Assembly: GCF_027625935.1 (NCBI RefSeq)
Contig: NZ_CP115300.1
Span: 9,238,001-9,302,000 of the forward strand
DNA length: 64,000 nt
Reading direction: 5' to 3'
DNA from: Streptomyces camelliae
GTDB lineage: Bacteria; Actinomycetota; Actinomycetes; Streptomycetales; Streptomycetaceae
The position numbers and the translations under genes are program-made. Each line of letters starts with the position of its first letter. The first letter of the stretch is position 1. The notes beneath the pieces are model-generated. The model did not search any database. It was not told the origin of the DNA and saw only the letters and a program-made list of their open reading frames with translations. Below are positions 34,099 to 44,240 of this stretch, piece by piece.

Positions 34099-34992
34099 AT
34101 GAAGAAGGTGACTTTCGCCGAGTTCGGCGGTCCGGACGTTCTGCAACTCATAGATGCCGAGGATCCCCACGCGGGCCCCGGCCAGATCCGCATCGCCGTA
34201 CGGGCGGCAGGCGTGAACCCCGTCGACTGGAGGCTCCGTGAAGGCCAGGTCCTGGGGGCCCATCCGATCGAGTTGCCCGCCGGAGTCGGGCAGGACGCCG
34301 CCGGGGTGGTGGACGAGGTCGGTGAAGGCGTCGAAGAAGTCGAGGTCGGCGACCGCGTCTTCGGCGAAGGCGCAAGCACGTATGCCGAGTTCGCCGTGCT
34401 GTCGGCCTGGGCCCGTATGCCCAAGGGCCTGACGTTCGAAGAGGCGGCCGGCTACCCCTCCGTGATGGAGACCGCGCTGCGCATCATCCGCGAGGTCGGT
34501 GTGCGCTCCGGGCAGACGCTGCTGGTCAGCGGCGCGTCCGGGGGAGTCGGATCAGCGGTGCTGCAGATCGCCCGCGACCGCGGCATCACGGTGATCGGGA
34601 CCGCTGGGGCGGCCAACCAGGGCTATCTGCGCAGCCTGGGCGCCCTCGCCACGACATACGGCGAAGGGTGGGTCGAGCGGGTGCGGCAGCTCGGCCATGT
34701 CGACACAGCCCTCGACCTGGCCGGCTCGGGCGTGATCCGCGAGCTCGTCGAACTGACCGGGGACCCGCAGAAGGTGGTCTCCATCGCCGATCTCGGTGCG
34801 CCGGAGCTCGGTGTCCGATTCTCCGGCGTCGCCGGGAGCATGCCAGAAGCGCTCGCCGAAGCCGTCGACCTCATCTCGCGGGGAAAGCTCCACATCCCGG
34901 TCGAGAAGTCGTACACGCTTGCCGAGGCCGCGGCGGCGCACATCGACAGCCAGGCCGGTCACACACGCGGGCGACGGGTCCTGGTTATCTGA
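34099..34992 (+). CDS. NADP-dependent oxidoreductase (MDR family, QOR-like)
   Basis: 297 residues from ATG 34099 (MKKVTFAEFGGPDVLQLIDA). GroES-like front (AGVNPVDWRLREGQVLG, LPAGVGQDAAGVVDEVGEGV) and Rossmann NADPH loop LLVSGASGGVGSAVLQIARD; ends RGRRVLVI. No structural or catalytic zinc ligands, as in quinone/enone reductases. Reduces activated C=C or quinones in the cytoplasm; substrate unknown. Under the divergent TetR. A strong hairpin follows 11 bp after the stop. Confidence 0.9.
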   Translation: MKKVTFAEFGGPDVLQLIDAEDPHAGPGQIRIAVRAAGVNPVDWRLREGQVLGAHPIELPAGVGQDAAGVVDEVGEGVEEVEVGDRVFGEGASTYAEFAVLSAWARMPKGLTFEEAAGYPSVMETALRIIREVGVRSGQTLLVSGASGGVGSAVLQIARDRGITVIGTAGAANQGYLRSLGALATTYGEGWVERVRQLGHVDTALDLAGSGVIRELVELTGDPQKVVSIADLGAPELGVRFSGVAGSMPEALAEAVDLISRGKLHIPVEKSYTLAEAAAAHIDSQAGHTRGRRVLVI

Positions 34993-35003
34993 AAACCAGC
35001 TGC

Positions 35004-35036
35004 GCGTCGTCCTCAAGCAGAAATTGAGGACGACGC
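35004..35036 (+). terminator. Terminator hairpin after oxidoreductase
   Basis: Perfect 13-bp stem: GCGTCGTCCTCAA (35004-35016) with TTGAGGACGACGC (35024-35036) and a 7-nt loop. It starts 11 bp after the oxidoreductase stop. No T-run follows, which is normal for high-GC actinobacteria. Confidence 0.75.
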
Positions 35037-35248
35037 CGGCCAGGATCCCGCTACTTGATCGGAAGACAGCGGGCCCACGTCGCAGCGGGGCCAACAACCG
35101 ATCGGAAGGGCCAACTACCGGTCGACGTCATAATTCGCACCATCCGTTCAGGGAGGGAGAGTTCTCCGTCCTCTGTCCACAGGCCAGTCCGCCGACCATG
35201 CGGGAACGACGCCGCGAGTCGCGCGGCGTCCTTCGAGCGGAGAACTTG

Positions 35249-35445
35249 ATGCCGTACCTGATCCCGTCCCGTACACCGCTGACGCCCGAACAGGTGGAGC
35301 GGGCTTCGACTACCTCCTGGCACTGCAGATGGGTGGCGGTGCCGCTGTCGCCGGGCGGGCGGAAGCGGACCCGGAGCTGGCGTTCATCCTGCTACGGCTG
35401 GCCGAGGACATCGTCCGGCCCGTCACGGCCGTGGACGATGCCGCG
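35249..35445 (+). pseudogene. Hypothetical protein fragment cut by IS5
   Basis: ATG 35249 opens MPYLIPSRTPLTPEQVER, and after a one-base shift near 35305 the product continues FDYLLALQMGGGAAVAGRAE and LAFILLRLAEDIVRPVTAV, a coherent helical protein. It ends at about 35445 where the reversed IS5 transposase sequence begins. Front of a gene broken both by an indel and by the insertion. Confidence 0.45.
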
Positions 35446-36056
35446 CCGTCGCAGCCAGGTGCGGATGGCTTTGGAGCTGTAGCCCTTGTCACCCAGTACA
35501 TGGGCGGGCCGCACACGGGGTCGTCCCGGGCCGATGCGGGGCACCCGTATCGCTTCCATCACGGCGGTGAACTGGGTGCAGTCGTTGGTGTTGCCGCCCG
35601 TCACGGTGAACGCGAGCGGGCGGCCGAAGGCGTCGCAGGCGAGATGAATTTTGCTGGTCAGGCCGCCTCGGGAGCGTCCGAGACCGGGGCTGCGAAGCCC
35701 CCTTTTCGGGCCCCGGCGGCGTGCTGGTGGGCGCGGACGATGGTGGAGTCGACCGACACCAGCCAGTCGACATCCCCCACTGCGTCCGCCTGCGCCTGGG
35801 CGGCCTTGAGCATCCGCTCGAAGGTGCCGTCCGCCGCCCACCGGCGGAAGTGGGTATGCAGCGTGGCCCACGGCCCGTACCGCTCGGGCACATCCCGCCA
35901 GGCCGTCCCGGTGCGGAACTTCCACACGATCCCGTTGAGGACCCTTCGGTCGTCCAACCTCTTGCGTCCCCGCAAGGACGCGGGCAGCAGCGGCCGAACG
36001 AACTCCCACTCGGCATCGGACAGTTCATGGCGACGTATCACCCAACCATGATCCAC
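35392..36056 (-). pseudogene. IS5-family transposase, two frames, C-terminus missing
   Basis: OrfA part, leftward from 36056: HELSDAEWEFVRPLLPASLR, VWKFRTGTAWRDVPERYGPW, DSTIVRAHQHAAGARKGG (first catalytic Asp). Near 35690 the reading moves one frame to GLTSKIHLACDAFGRPLAF, GGNTNDCTQF and LGDKGYSSKAIRTWLRRRGI (second Asp). In the IS427 subgroup such a shift is programmed. After RRRGI the product departs from the family and ends, lacking the last ~80 residues with the catalytic Glu, so the copy is dead. Left end lost at 35445. Confidence 0.75.
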
Positions 36057-36082
36057 TACTCAAGATCATTTGAAGACACGAC

Positions 36083-37521
36083 CTAGGACTCTGCCTTCTT
36101 TTGCTGGCGAGTAGTTCGCTGGAGCCGCAGACAGCGCTCAGTGTGGGCAAGCGCCGCGAGGGTCAGTGCGGTGGCTTCGCCGCCGTCCTCGTCGATATCG
36201 CGGTAGACGACCGCGGCGGCGCTGTGGACGGTGATGGCGTCGTCGAATCGACGCGCCGCCCACAAGGCGCCGCCGAGCATGTTCAATGCGTGGGCTTCGC
36301 GGTGTTGGTCGCCGATCTTGCGGTAGATGGCGGCGGCCTGGGTATGGGTTTCGATCGCCTCAGTGAACTGCTGCACCGCCTGCTGGGCGAGGGCGAGGTT
36401 GTGCAGCGCTACGCCTTCGCCGTGCCGGTCACCGATCTCACGGCAGATGGCCAAGGACTGAGTGTGGGCGTCGATCGCCTTAGCGAACCGGCGCTCGTCA
36501 TGGAGGGCACTGCCGAGGTTACTCAAAGCATGGGCTTCGTTCGGCCGGTCGCCGGTCTCGCGCATGATCGTCAGGGCTGTAGCGGTGACATTGATCAAGT
36601 CGGTAAATGCGCGGCGCTGGCTGAGGTACTGGGCAAGAGTGAAAGCCAGTTTCGCGCTGGTGATGGGATGCCCGAGGCTGTGGGCTGTCGTGGCGGTGGC
36701 GATGAGATTGTCGCGTTCGGCGTCCAACCAAACCAGTGCGTCCGCCCGGCCCGTGAAGCGCGGTGTGCCCGTCCCGGGCCCGGTGGACAGATGGGTGTTG
36801 GCGGCCTGGGCGGTTTCTTCGTAGTGACCGAAGAGGCGGGCTTGGGCGTGGTCGCGCCAGTCTTTGTCCCCGCAAGCGTGCCCTTGGTCGTCGGCGTAGA
36901 GGCGGACCAGGTCGTGCAGCCGCCATCTTCCCCAGATCTGTCCGGGTTCGACGAGGTGGGCGCGGGCCAAGTCCTGCAGCACCACTTCCACGTTGGTTTC
37001 GTCCGCGTTGGTGCCGGTGAGGTGAGTGGCGGCTTCGGTGGAGATGTCGGGGCGGGTTGAGCGGCAGGAGCCGGAACAGGCGGGCGTGGGCGTCGGCAAG
37101 GTGCTGGTAGGACAGGTCGAAGACCTTGCGGACCGCGTCTTCTTCGCGGCGTAGCCGATCCACCCTTGAATGCTGGTCCTGGAGGGCCTTGGCGAGGGAG
37201 GCGAGGGGGCGGGTGGGGGTGTCGGCGAGGAGGGCGGAGGCGATCTGCAGCGCCAGCGGCAGCCCCGCGCACAGCTGAGCGATCTCCCGGGCCGCGTCCG
37301 GCTGCTCGTCCACCCGGACGTCGGCGCTGCCGCGGGCGTACCGGAGCGCCCGGCGGAGCAGATCGACCGAAGCTGTCTCGTCGAGGACGTTCAAGTCGTG
37401 CAGGCGGGCGCCCAGGGCGAGGTTGTGGCGCGAGGTAATCAGCGCCGCGGTGGCACCGTCGGTCGGCAGCAGAGGGCGCGCCTGTTCAGCAGTGGAGGCG
37501 TTGTCGATGACGACCAGGATG
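36083..37521 (-). pseudogene. NB-ARC/TPR (AfsR-like STAND) protein, C-terminal part
   Basis: Leftward from the IS21-like end at 37521: HILVVIDNASTAEQARPLLP (Walker B), LITSRHNLALGARL (sensor RxxxL), LCAGLPLALQIASALLADTP (GLPL motif), RLFRLLPLNPP. After one frameshift near 37060 it continues RWRLHDLVRLYADDQ and then five TPR units (such as ALSNLGSALHDERRFAKAID and ALHNLALAQQAVQQFTEAIE). The P-loop is not on this side. The N-terminus of the same gene is found on the far side of the insertion at 45.2-45.35 kb. Interrupted gene. Confidence 0.8.
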
Positions 37522-37829
37522 TGTCGACGGTCAAACAATTCCCCACGATCTGCATGATCGGCGTCAGCCAATTCCCCACCCCTGTGGTCACGACTCCCCA
37601 TGGGGACGCTGACCGTCGATGGTGCCGCTGAACACGCTCGAACTAGCCTGATGTTCCCTGTTTCGGGTGGTTTGCGAAACTTCTAGATCTTCCTTGCGAA
37701 TCGGTCGGGTTCCCCATGGGCATGCCGGTGCCCGGGTTGAGGGTCCTGGCCTCTCGGAGCCGCCGCGGTCCCTCGATCTGCGAGCCGAGAGGCCGACGGA
37801 CGCACCGGATGGCAAGGAGAACATTCACC

Positions 37830-39422
37830 GTGGTCGACATCGTCGAGATCTACGTGCACTGGTACGCGGGCCGGTCCAAGAGCCAGGTGTCCGCCTCGCT
37901 GGGAGTGGACCGCAAGACGATCAGGAAGTACCTGGCGCCGGCGGAGGCGGCCGGGATCACTCCGGGAGGGCCGCCGATGAGCGAGGCGGACTGGGCCAAA
38001 CTGCTCAAGAGCTGGTTCCCGGAGCTGGCCAGCCGGAGGCTGAACCAGGTGCGGTGGGCAGAGATCGAGCCGCACCGGGACTACGTCAAGAGGCTGCTGG
38101 AGACCACGACGGTCACCACGATCCACCAACGGCTCCGGGACGAGGGCAAGTTGAAGGTGTCGCTGTCGACTTTCCGCCGCTGGGTGCACGAGAACCTGCC
38201 CGAGGAGGCCGCCCGCTCGAAGGTCACGGTGCTGCGGGAGAACGTCGAGCCGGGCTCGGAGGCCCAGATCGACTACGGGTTCCTGGGGCAGTGGATCAAC
38301 CCGGCGACCGGGAAGCGGCACCGGATCTGGGCGTTCGTGATGGTGCTGCCTGCCTCGCGTCACATGTTCGTCCGCCCGGTGGCCCACATGGACCAGCACG
38401 CCTGGACCGAAGCGCACGCGGAAGCCTTCCGCTTCTTCGGCGGCATCCCGCGGCGTCTGGTGCCGGACAACCTCAAGACCGGGGTGGACAAGCCGGACCT
38501 CTACGACCCGCAGATCAACAAGTCGTACGCCGAACTCGCCTCCTACTACGGCACGTTGGTGGATCCGGCTCGCGCCGCGAAGCCGAAGGACAAGCCCAGA
38601 GTGGAGCGGCCCATGCCCTATGTCCGCGACTCGTTCTGGAGCGGGCGGACGTTCACCTCACTGGAGCACATGCAGGCCGAGGCCCTGCGCTGGGCGAGAA
38701 ACGTCGCCGGTCAGCGGCAGTGCCGGCCGCTGGACGGTGCGAAGCCGCTGTGCGTGTTCGAGGCGGTGGAGGCCGAGGCCCTGCTGCCGCTGCCGGAGGA
38801 GCCGTTCGTGCTGGCCAGATGGTCGAAGGCGACGGTCGGCCCGGACATCCACATCAAGGTCGGCCGCACCCTCTACTCGGTGCCCTGGAAACTGATCGGA
38901 CGCCGCGTCGATGTCCGCTCCACCGCTGCCACGGTGCAGGTCTTCCACGAGGGCGAGCTGGTCAAGACCCATGCCGCCCTGGAGCAGGGCAAACGCACTG
39001 ACAAGAACGACTACCCGCCCGAGAAGATCGCTTTCCAGATGCGGACGCCGATCTGGTGCCGCGGCCAGGCATCCCAGGTCGGGGACGCCTGCCGGGAGGT
39101 GATCGACCAGCTCCTGGAGGTCAACGCCCTCTACCGGCTCCGCGCAGCCCAAGGGGTCCTGGGCTTGCGCAAGAAGTACGGCGACGTCCGGCTGGAGGCC
39201 GCCTGCCGCAAGGCGATCGCGGTCGGCGACCCGTCTTACCGCACCGTCAAGGGCATCCTGGTCGCCGGCACCGAGACCGATCCGGAACCCGAGACCGGCG
39301 ACGCCGGAGCCGCGGCCTTCCTGCACGGGCCCGAGGGGCTGTTCGCCGCCACCGTCCCCACCCAGACGCCCGGCAGCGTCCACGACGACCAGGGCCACGG
39401 TGGACGCCGCGGAGGCCGCCCG
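37830..39422 (+). CDS. istA: IS21-family transposase IstA
   Basis: About 531 residues from GTG 37830, which follows AAGGAG by 10 nt (ATG 37809 is an alternative). HTH front VDIVEIYVHWYAGRSKSQVS and KTIRKYLAPAEAAG; integrase-core DDE: EAQIDYGFLGQW (first Asp), RRLVPDNLKTGVDKPD (second Asp), and a Glu downstream in the RPMPYVRDSFWSGRTF region. The C-terminal MuA-like beta-barrel (GRTLYSVPWKLIGRRVDVRS) is present. There is no stop before istB: the frame runs straight through the istB start at 39423, so istA and istB form one open frame here. Confidence 0.9.
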
Positions 39423-39752
39423 ATGAGCGTGATGACCACCGCCCTGCGCGATTCCCTCAAGGCCCTGCGGCTGTCCGGCATGCTCGAAACCCTCGACGCC
39501 CGCCTCACCCAGGCCCAGAAAGGCGAACTCGGACACCTCGACTTCCTTCAGGTCCTCTGTCACGACGAGATCACCCGACGCGAGAGCGTCGCGCTCGAAC
39601 GCCGCCTGCGCAAAGCCAAGTTCGAGCAGCAGGCCACCCTGGAGGGCTTCGACTTCAACGCCTCCCCGAAACTGCCCGCCGCCCAGATCCGCGACCTCGC
39701 GGCCCTGCGCTGGCTCCACTCTGGCGAGTCCGTCATTCTGTTCGGGCCTGTC
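39423..39752 (+). pseudogene. istB: IstB ATPase, N-terminal part (interrupted)
   Basis: ATG 39423 opens the IstB helical domain: ALRDSLKALRLSGMLETLDA, FLQVLCHDEITRRESVALER and LRWLHSGESVILFGPV. The sequence stops after the first residues of the Walker A motif, GPV. The Tn554-like element begins at 39753, and the frame ends 18 codons inside it at 39806. The continuation GVGKT starts at 44245. Confidence 0.9.
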
Positions 39753-39873
39753 GTTATCAACGGGGCCTCATCCGCTCTCTTCTATGTCAATGACGAGCGT
39801 GACTGAGCTGTCGTTGCCTCGTTGTTGAAGTGCTATCAGCGGGAGTTCTACAACGAGATGTGACGGCAGCATA

Positions 39874-41061
39874 GTGGCGTACAGCTTGGCGGTCCGGCCA
39901 TCGAGCGGGCAGCGGACGTGGACCGTGGTCGACGAGAAGTACCGGACGGTGGCACCGGTCGAGGACTGGCTGGAGGCCCACCGGCAGCTGTGGTCACCGA
40001 ACACCGTCCGTGGGTATTCCACCTCGCTGGCCCAGTGGTGGACGTTCCTGGAACAGCGCGGTGAGAGCGCGAAGTGGGCCGATCTCGGAGTCCCAGCCGT
40101 GGCCGGGTTCCTGTCCTGGCTGCGCAACGGCCGCTCCGTCGAGCAGGCCCTGGTCGAACCTGTCGAGGCTCCGGCAGCGGAGACGTTGGAGGCCAGGCTC
40201 GCCGCGCTGATCTCTTTCTACCGCTGGCAGGAGGCAGTCTTCTCCGTGCCGGTCGCGGGCCGGCTGATGCGCGGGGCGCCACGCCGGGCTCCGGCCCGGG
40301 GACTGCTTGCGCACCTGGATACCCGGAACGCGCCCGGCCCGTCCTCGCTGGTCCGCGTCCGCCGACACCGACACCGTGGGCGGCCGCCCCTGCTGCTGCC
40401 GACCGAGATTCAGGCGATCCTGGACGGCTGCGCGAGGCCGGATGCCTCGGTCGGCGAGTGGGCGGGGAACCTGCGGGACCGACTGCTGTTCGCGCTCCTC
40501 GCGGAGACCGGGATGCGCCTGGGCGAGGCCCTCGGATTGCGGATCAGTGACTTTGTCATGGGCCGCGGTGGCACTCCCTACGTCGAGATCGTCCCGCGCG
40601 AGGACAACCCGAACGGGGCGAGGGTGAAGATGATGCGCCCTCGCCGGGTCCATGTCGGCAACGATCTGGAGCGACTGTTCGCCGACTACCTGACCCATCT
40701 GGCCTGCCGAGCTGCCGAGTTGGGCATGGAGATCAGTACGGATTCACCGTTACTGGTGAATCTGACCCGGCCGCCATTGCTGGCCTCGCTGCGGGAGGGG
40801 ACGGTGCGGGACAAGACCGCCGCGCTGCGCAAGAAGCGTCTGGGACCGGCCGGGTGGACGCCGCACTGGTTCCGGCACAGCCACGCGACTGCGCTGCTGC
40901 TGGCTGGAACCCCTGAGTGGGTGGTCTCCCGCCGTCTGGGTCACACACACGTGCAGACCACGCTTGACCTCTATGGCTGGGTCCGTGAGGACGAGGCCCT
41001 GCGGGCAGCAGCGAACTGGAAGTCGTATGCCGCCGGATGGCAGGTGACCGATGGCCGGTGA
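39874..41061 (+). CDS. tnpA: Tyrosine recombinase TnpA of Tn554-like element
   Basis: 395 residues. Core-binding domain at the front (VAPVEDWLEAHRQLWSPNTV, then STSLAQWWTFLEQRG). Catalytic domain shows ETGMRLGEALGLRISDF (first Arg), HWFRHSHATALLLAG (HxxR) and RRLGHTHVQTTLDLYGW (His and the nucleophile Tyr). The start is GTG 39874. It overlaps TnpB by 11 nt, so the two are co-translated. Cuts and joins element ends and target together with TnpB. Confidence 0.92.
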   Translation: MAYSLAVRPSSGQRTWTVVDEKYRTVAPVEDWLEAHRQLWSPNTVRGYSTSLAQWWTFLEQRGESAKWADLGVPAVAGFLSWLRNGRSVEQALVEPVEAPAAETLEARLAALISFYRWQEAVFSVPVAGRLMRGAPRRAPARGLLAHLDTRNAPGPSSLVRVRRHRHRGRPPLLLPTEIQAILDGCARPDASVGEWAGNLRDRLLFALLAETGMRLGEALGLRISDFVMGRGGTPYVEIVPREDNPNGARVKMMRPRRVHVGNDLERLFADYLTHLACRAAELGMEISTDSPLLVNLTRPPLLASLREGTVRDKTAALRKKRLGPAGWTPHWFRHSHATALLLAGTPEWVVSRRLGHTHVQTTLDLYGWVREDEALRAAANWKSYAAGWQVTDGR

Positions 41062-43207
41062 CCGCCACCTCCGCCCCGCCCAGGAAGCTGATCCCGTCTG
41101 GCGGCTCTGGCAGGGGCTGCCGCCCGAGTGGCGTGGGCCGGTGATTGGCCCGGGCATCGCGGACTGGGACAAGTACACGGAGAACGACGACCGCCGCGTG
41201 AACCTGGTCGGTCTGCCGGAGGTGATGATCGCCGAGCTGGCGTGGATGGCCCACTGGCAGGCGATGGACGGCACTCGCTCCTCTGTGCTTGCGACGAACC
41301 AGCTGGCCAACATCGTGCGCCGGGCGATGCGGGAGAACCGCCCCTTCCCTTCCTCCATCCGTCAGATGGACTGGCAGACCGCGTTCGCCCTGCAGGGCTG
41401 GTTCTATGCCACCCGGTGGGGGCGGCTCGCCCCGCCGGACGCCCGAGCCCGGCTGAGGGTCATCTTCCGCTTCGCCCGCCTCGCGCTGATCGCCCGCTGC
41501 CACGACGGCCCCTGCTGGGAACTGGACGACTGGAACCCTCGGTGCGATCCCAGGATCCCGCTCACGGACAGGGAACCGCTGGGGAATTACGGATGCTCAC
41601 CCGGGCATATCACCACCGAGTGGCTGCGGCCCGCGGTCAAGTGGTGCCTGGGAACCCAGCTGGAGGCCGGCACTCTGCGGTGGACCACCGTGAGCCAGCA
41701 ACGCCTGAAGTGCCTGCGGCGCTTCGACAACTGGCTGACCGCCGCCTTCACCGACCCCGCCGAGGCTCTTGGCGACCCTGCGGCCGCCGCCGGGCAGGCA
41801 GCCGCCTTCCGCCGGTGGGTCAGCGACCCCCGCAACCGGATGACCCGCGAGTCAGACAGCCGTCACTTCGACAAGCGCATCCATCCCCGCCAGCTCAACG
41901 ACGACCTACGGGCCGTGGCCGAGCTGTTCGCGTTCGCTGCCGCCGATCCCGCCCAGACCCAGGCCGTGCTGGGCCCCGGCCCCTGGGACCGCGTCACCGA
42001 CACCCACGCTGCCGCCTGGCTGCGACAGGTCACCCGGATCCCGCACCAGCGCGAGCTCAATGACGAGCACTACGTCGATGACCACGCCCTTACCCAGATC
42101 CCGGCCGCGCTGCCCCTGCTTGCTCTGCCTCGCGACCAGCAGATGCCCATCACCCGGGGCGACAGGAGCGAGGTTTTGGCCCACGGTTTCGACGACCCGC
42201 AGGCTATGCGCATGATCCTGCTGCAGGTCCTCACCGGCCGACGGTCCAGCGAGATCCGCACCTGTCGATTCGACTGCCTCTCCGCGGTCCCCGGCGCAAC
42301 AGTCGACGCCGCCGAGAACGAGCAGATCGCCCGCTTCCACTACGCCCAAAGCAAGATCGACATCGCGCCGGACAACATCCTCGTCGACCGGGAAGTCGTC
42401 GCTGTGATCGAAGAACAGCAACAGTGGGTCCGGGAGTCCTTCCCCGGCATCACTCCGTCCCACCTGTTCCTGCAGCGAACCGGAAACCGCCAGGGCGACA
42501 AGCCCTACCCATCGGGGACCTACACCTTCATGCTCCGCGAGTTCAGCAAGGTCGTGCAGATCACCGACAGCAAGGGCAGGCCCGTCAGCCTCAGCCACAC
42601 CCACCGCTTCCGCCACACGAAACTGACCCGGCTTGCCGAACTCGGCCTGCCTGTCCACGTGTTGATGCGCTATGCCGGACATGCCACCCCGTCCATGACG
42701 ATGCACTACATCGCCGCCCGGCAGGAGCATGCCGAGCAGGCGTTCTTGGCCACCACCAAGCTCAAGGCCGACGGCACCCGCATCGTCTTCTCCCACGACG
42801 ACCACGACAGCCTCCACCTGTTCAACCGCGCCGACCGGTTCCTGCCCCACGGCTGGTGCCTGCTGCCGCCCCTGCAGACCTGCGACAAGGGAAACGCCTG
42901 CCTGACCTGCTCGGTCTTCGTCACCGACGCCTCCCACCAACCCGCCCTAGAACGTCAACTCAGCGAGACGCAAGCACTAATCGACCGCGCTGACGCCACC
43001 TTCCAGGAGCGTCACGGTCACCCGATGCCCGAGGACAACGTCTGGCTCCTCCAGCGCCGGGCCGAGCACCATGCGTTGACCCGGCTGCTGGACACCATCC
43101 GGGCCAAGCCCGGCCGCGCGGTCCAGGGCGCCGGCTGCGGCACCACCCTCACCGGCCCCGTCCCCGTCGCCCTCGATCTCGACCACCACCGAAGGATCCG
43201 GCCGTGA
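41051..43207 (+). CDS. tnpB: Large tyrosine recombinase TnpB of Tn554-like element
   Basis: 718 residues, the size of Tn554 TnpB-type recombinases. The long front (WRLWQGLPPEWRGPVIG, MDWQTAFALQGWFYATRWG) is followed by a catalytic core with LTGRRSSEIRTCRFDCL (Arg), SHTHRFRHTKLTRLAELG (HxxR) and MRYAGHATPSMTMHYIAARQ (His, Tyr). Near the end LQTCDKGNACLTCSVF is a Cys-rich, possibly zinc-binding stretch, followed by a coiled coil. Start overlaps tnpA, end overlaps tnpC by ATGA-like GTGA. Confidence 0.92.
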   Translation: MAGDRHLRPAQEADPVWRLWQGLPPEWRGPVIGPGIADWDKYTENDDRRVNLVGLPEVMIAELAWMAHWQAMDGTRSSVLATNQLANIVRRAMRENRPFPSSIRQMDWQTAFALQGWFYATRWGRLAPPDARARLRVIFRFARLALIARCHDGPCWELDDWNPRCDPRIPLTDREPLGNYGCSPGHITTEWLRPAVKWCLGTQLEAGTLRWTTVSQQRLKCLRRFDNWLTAAFTDPAEALGDPAAAAGQAAAFRRWVSDPRNRMTRESDSRHFDKRIHPRQLNDDLRAVAELFAFAAADPAQTQAVLGPGPWDRVTDTHAAAWLRQVTRIPHQRELNDEHYVDDHALTQIPAALPLLALPRDQQMPITRGDRSEVLAHGFDDPQAMRMILLQVLTGRRSSEIRTCRFDCLSAVPGATVDAAENEQIARFHYAQSKIDIAPDNILVDREVVAVIEEQQQWVRESFPGITPSHLFLQRTGNRQGDKPYPSGTYTFMLREFSKVVQITDSKGRPVSLSHTHRFRHTKLTRLAELGLPVHVLMRYAGHATPSMTMHYIAARQEHAEQAFLATTKLKADGTRIVFSHDDHDSLHLFNRADRFLPHGWCLLPPLQTCDKGNACLTCSVFVTDASHQPALERQLSETQALIDRADATFQERHGHPMPEDNVWLLQRRAEHHALTRLLDTIRAKPGRAVQGAGCGTTLTGPVPVALDLDHHRRIRP

Positions 43208-43632
43208 CCGATGCCCACATCAAGCGCACCCAAGCACTCACCGCCGCGGCGAAGGCAAAGTCGCAGGCCAAGACTCAAGCCGCCGAACAGGCCATCCGGC
43301 GGCTGATCAAGCGCGGCGAGGCGATCACTTTCCAGGCCGTCCAGCGCGAGGCCGGCGTGTCCCACGCCTTCCTTTACAACCACCCTGACCTGCGCGGACG
43401 CATCGAACGTCTGCGGGCCCAGTCCCGGCCGATCCCCGCACCAACCAGGCCGGCAGACGCAGAGAACACGCTCGTTCTGGCACTGACCAGCCAGATCACC
43501 CGGCTGAAGCAGCAACACCGCCAGGAGGTCCAGGCTCTGCGGGATGCGCTGGAGCAGGCCCACGGCGAGAACCTCGATCTCCGCCGCGAGCTCGACCGCC
43601 GCGGCTTGCCTGGACAGGTCCAGGCAAACTGA
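43204..43632 (+). CDS. tnpC: DUF6262 / TnpC-like small transposition protein
   Basis: 142 residues starting GTG 43204 over the tnpB stop. Front half: AAKAKSQAKTQAAEQAIRRL then ITFQAVQREAGVSHAFLYNH, a helix-turn-helix; back half: a coiled coil (ITRLKQQHRQEVQALRDALE). This matches TnpC/DUF6262 proteins that aid the paired recombinases of Tn554-type elements in orientation or efficiency. Confidence 0.85.
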   Translation: MTDAHIKRTQALTAAAKAKSQAKTQAAEQAIRRLIKRGEAITFQAVQREAGVSHAFLYNHPDLRGRIERLRAQSRPIPAPTRPADAENTLVLALTSQITRLKQQHRQEVQALRDALEQAHGENLDLRRELDRRGLPGQVQAN

Positions 43633-43708
43633 AATGCTCTTGAATACCCCGTGTCAGCAGGGCTAGCGTTCTTGCACCTGCCAACACCGGCACCTTCAGG
43701 AAGTCCAC

Positions 43709-44119
43709 ATGCCTCGCCGGACACCGGGCGAGATCAGGTCCCAGCTGCCGCTGCGGGACACCAGGCACTTCAGGCGAACCGTCATCAGAGGACTGTCGGC
43801 TTCCACGAACCGGCAAATCGCCCAGTTCGAGCGCGAGCGACGCCTACCCAGAGGCGATATCGCGCTTGCCTTCCGCCGCTGGGCTCAGCGAGCCGGGCGC
43901 CGTCGCAACGCAGAAGAGTGGCACTACGGATACTCCGACGTCGCCACCGGACACATCCGCACGCTACTCGAAGTTGCCAGTTGCAACCTCCGTCCCCGCG
44001 CTCGAAGGGAACTACAGGCGGCGTTGGCGCCGATCGACGCACGCGTTCTGAAGCGCACCGTCAACGATCCATTCGCTCCACAGCACCTGCCCTGGTGGCA
44101 ACGGCGCATCGAGGTCTGA
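43709..44119 (+). CDS. Passenger protein of Tn554-like element
   Basis: 136 residues, ATG 43709 after CAGGAAG. Very basic and helical (RDTRHFRRTVIRGLSASTNR, LAFRRWAQRAGRRRNAEEWH, ASCNLRPRARRELQAALAPI) with a tryptophan end HLPWWQRRIEV. It lies between tnpC and the right end of the element, the usual passenger slot. I do not recognise a function; positive charge suggests nucleic-acid binding. Confidence 0.65.
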   Translation: MPRRTPGEIRSQLPLRDTRHFRRTVIRGLSASTNRQIAQFERERRLPRGDIALAFRRWAQRAGRRRNAEEWHYGYSDVATGHIRTLLEVASCNLRPRARRELQAALAPIDARVLKRTVNDPFAPQHLPWWQRRIEV

Positions 44120-44240
44120 CCCGGGCCCGACACCAGGGTGGGGCCAGAGATCGCTCGTGCAGCCACCTGTCCTTGCTTCTATGTCTTCGTCGTCGCTACA
44201 AGGGCGATCGCCCGAACCGAGAACTTCATCCCCAGATAAC

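Larger units (their letters stand above)
39753..44240 (+). mobile_element. Tn554-like site-specific transposon
   Basis: A 4488-bp insertion inside the P-loop codons of istB. Ends: GTTATC-AAC-GGGG on the left and CCCCAGATAAC on the right, an imperfect inverted repeat. The four bases TGTC stand on both sides (39749-39752, 44241-44244). Removing the insert rebuilds codons for GPVGVGKT exactly. The gene set of two tyrosine recombinases plus a small DUF6262 protein, overlapping one another, is that of Tn554 (TnpA, TnpB, TnpC), followed by one passenger. No resistance gene. Confidence 0.85.
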
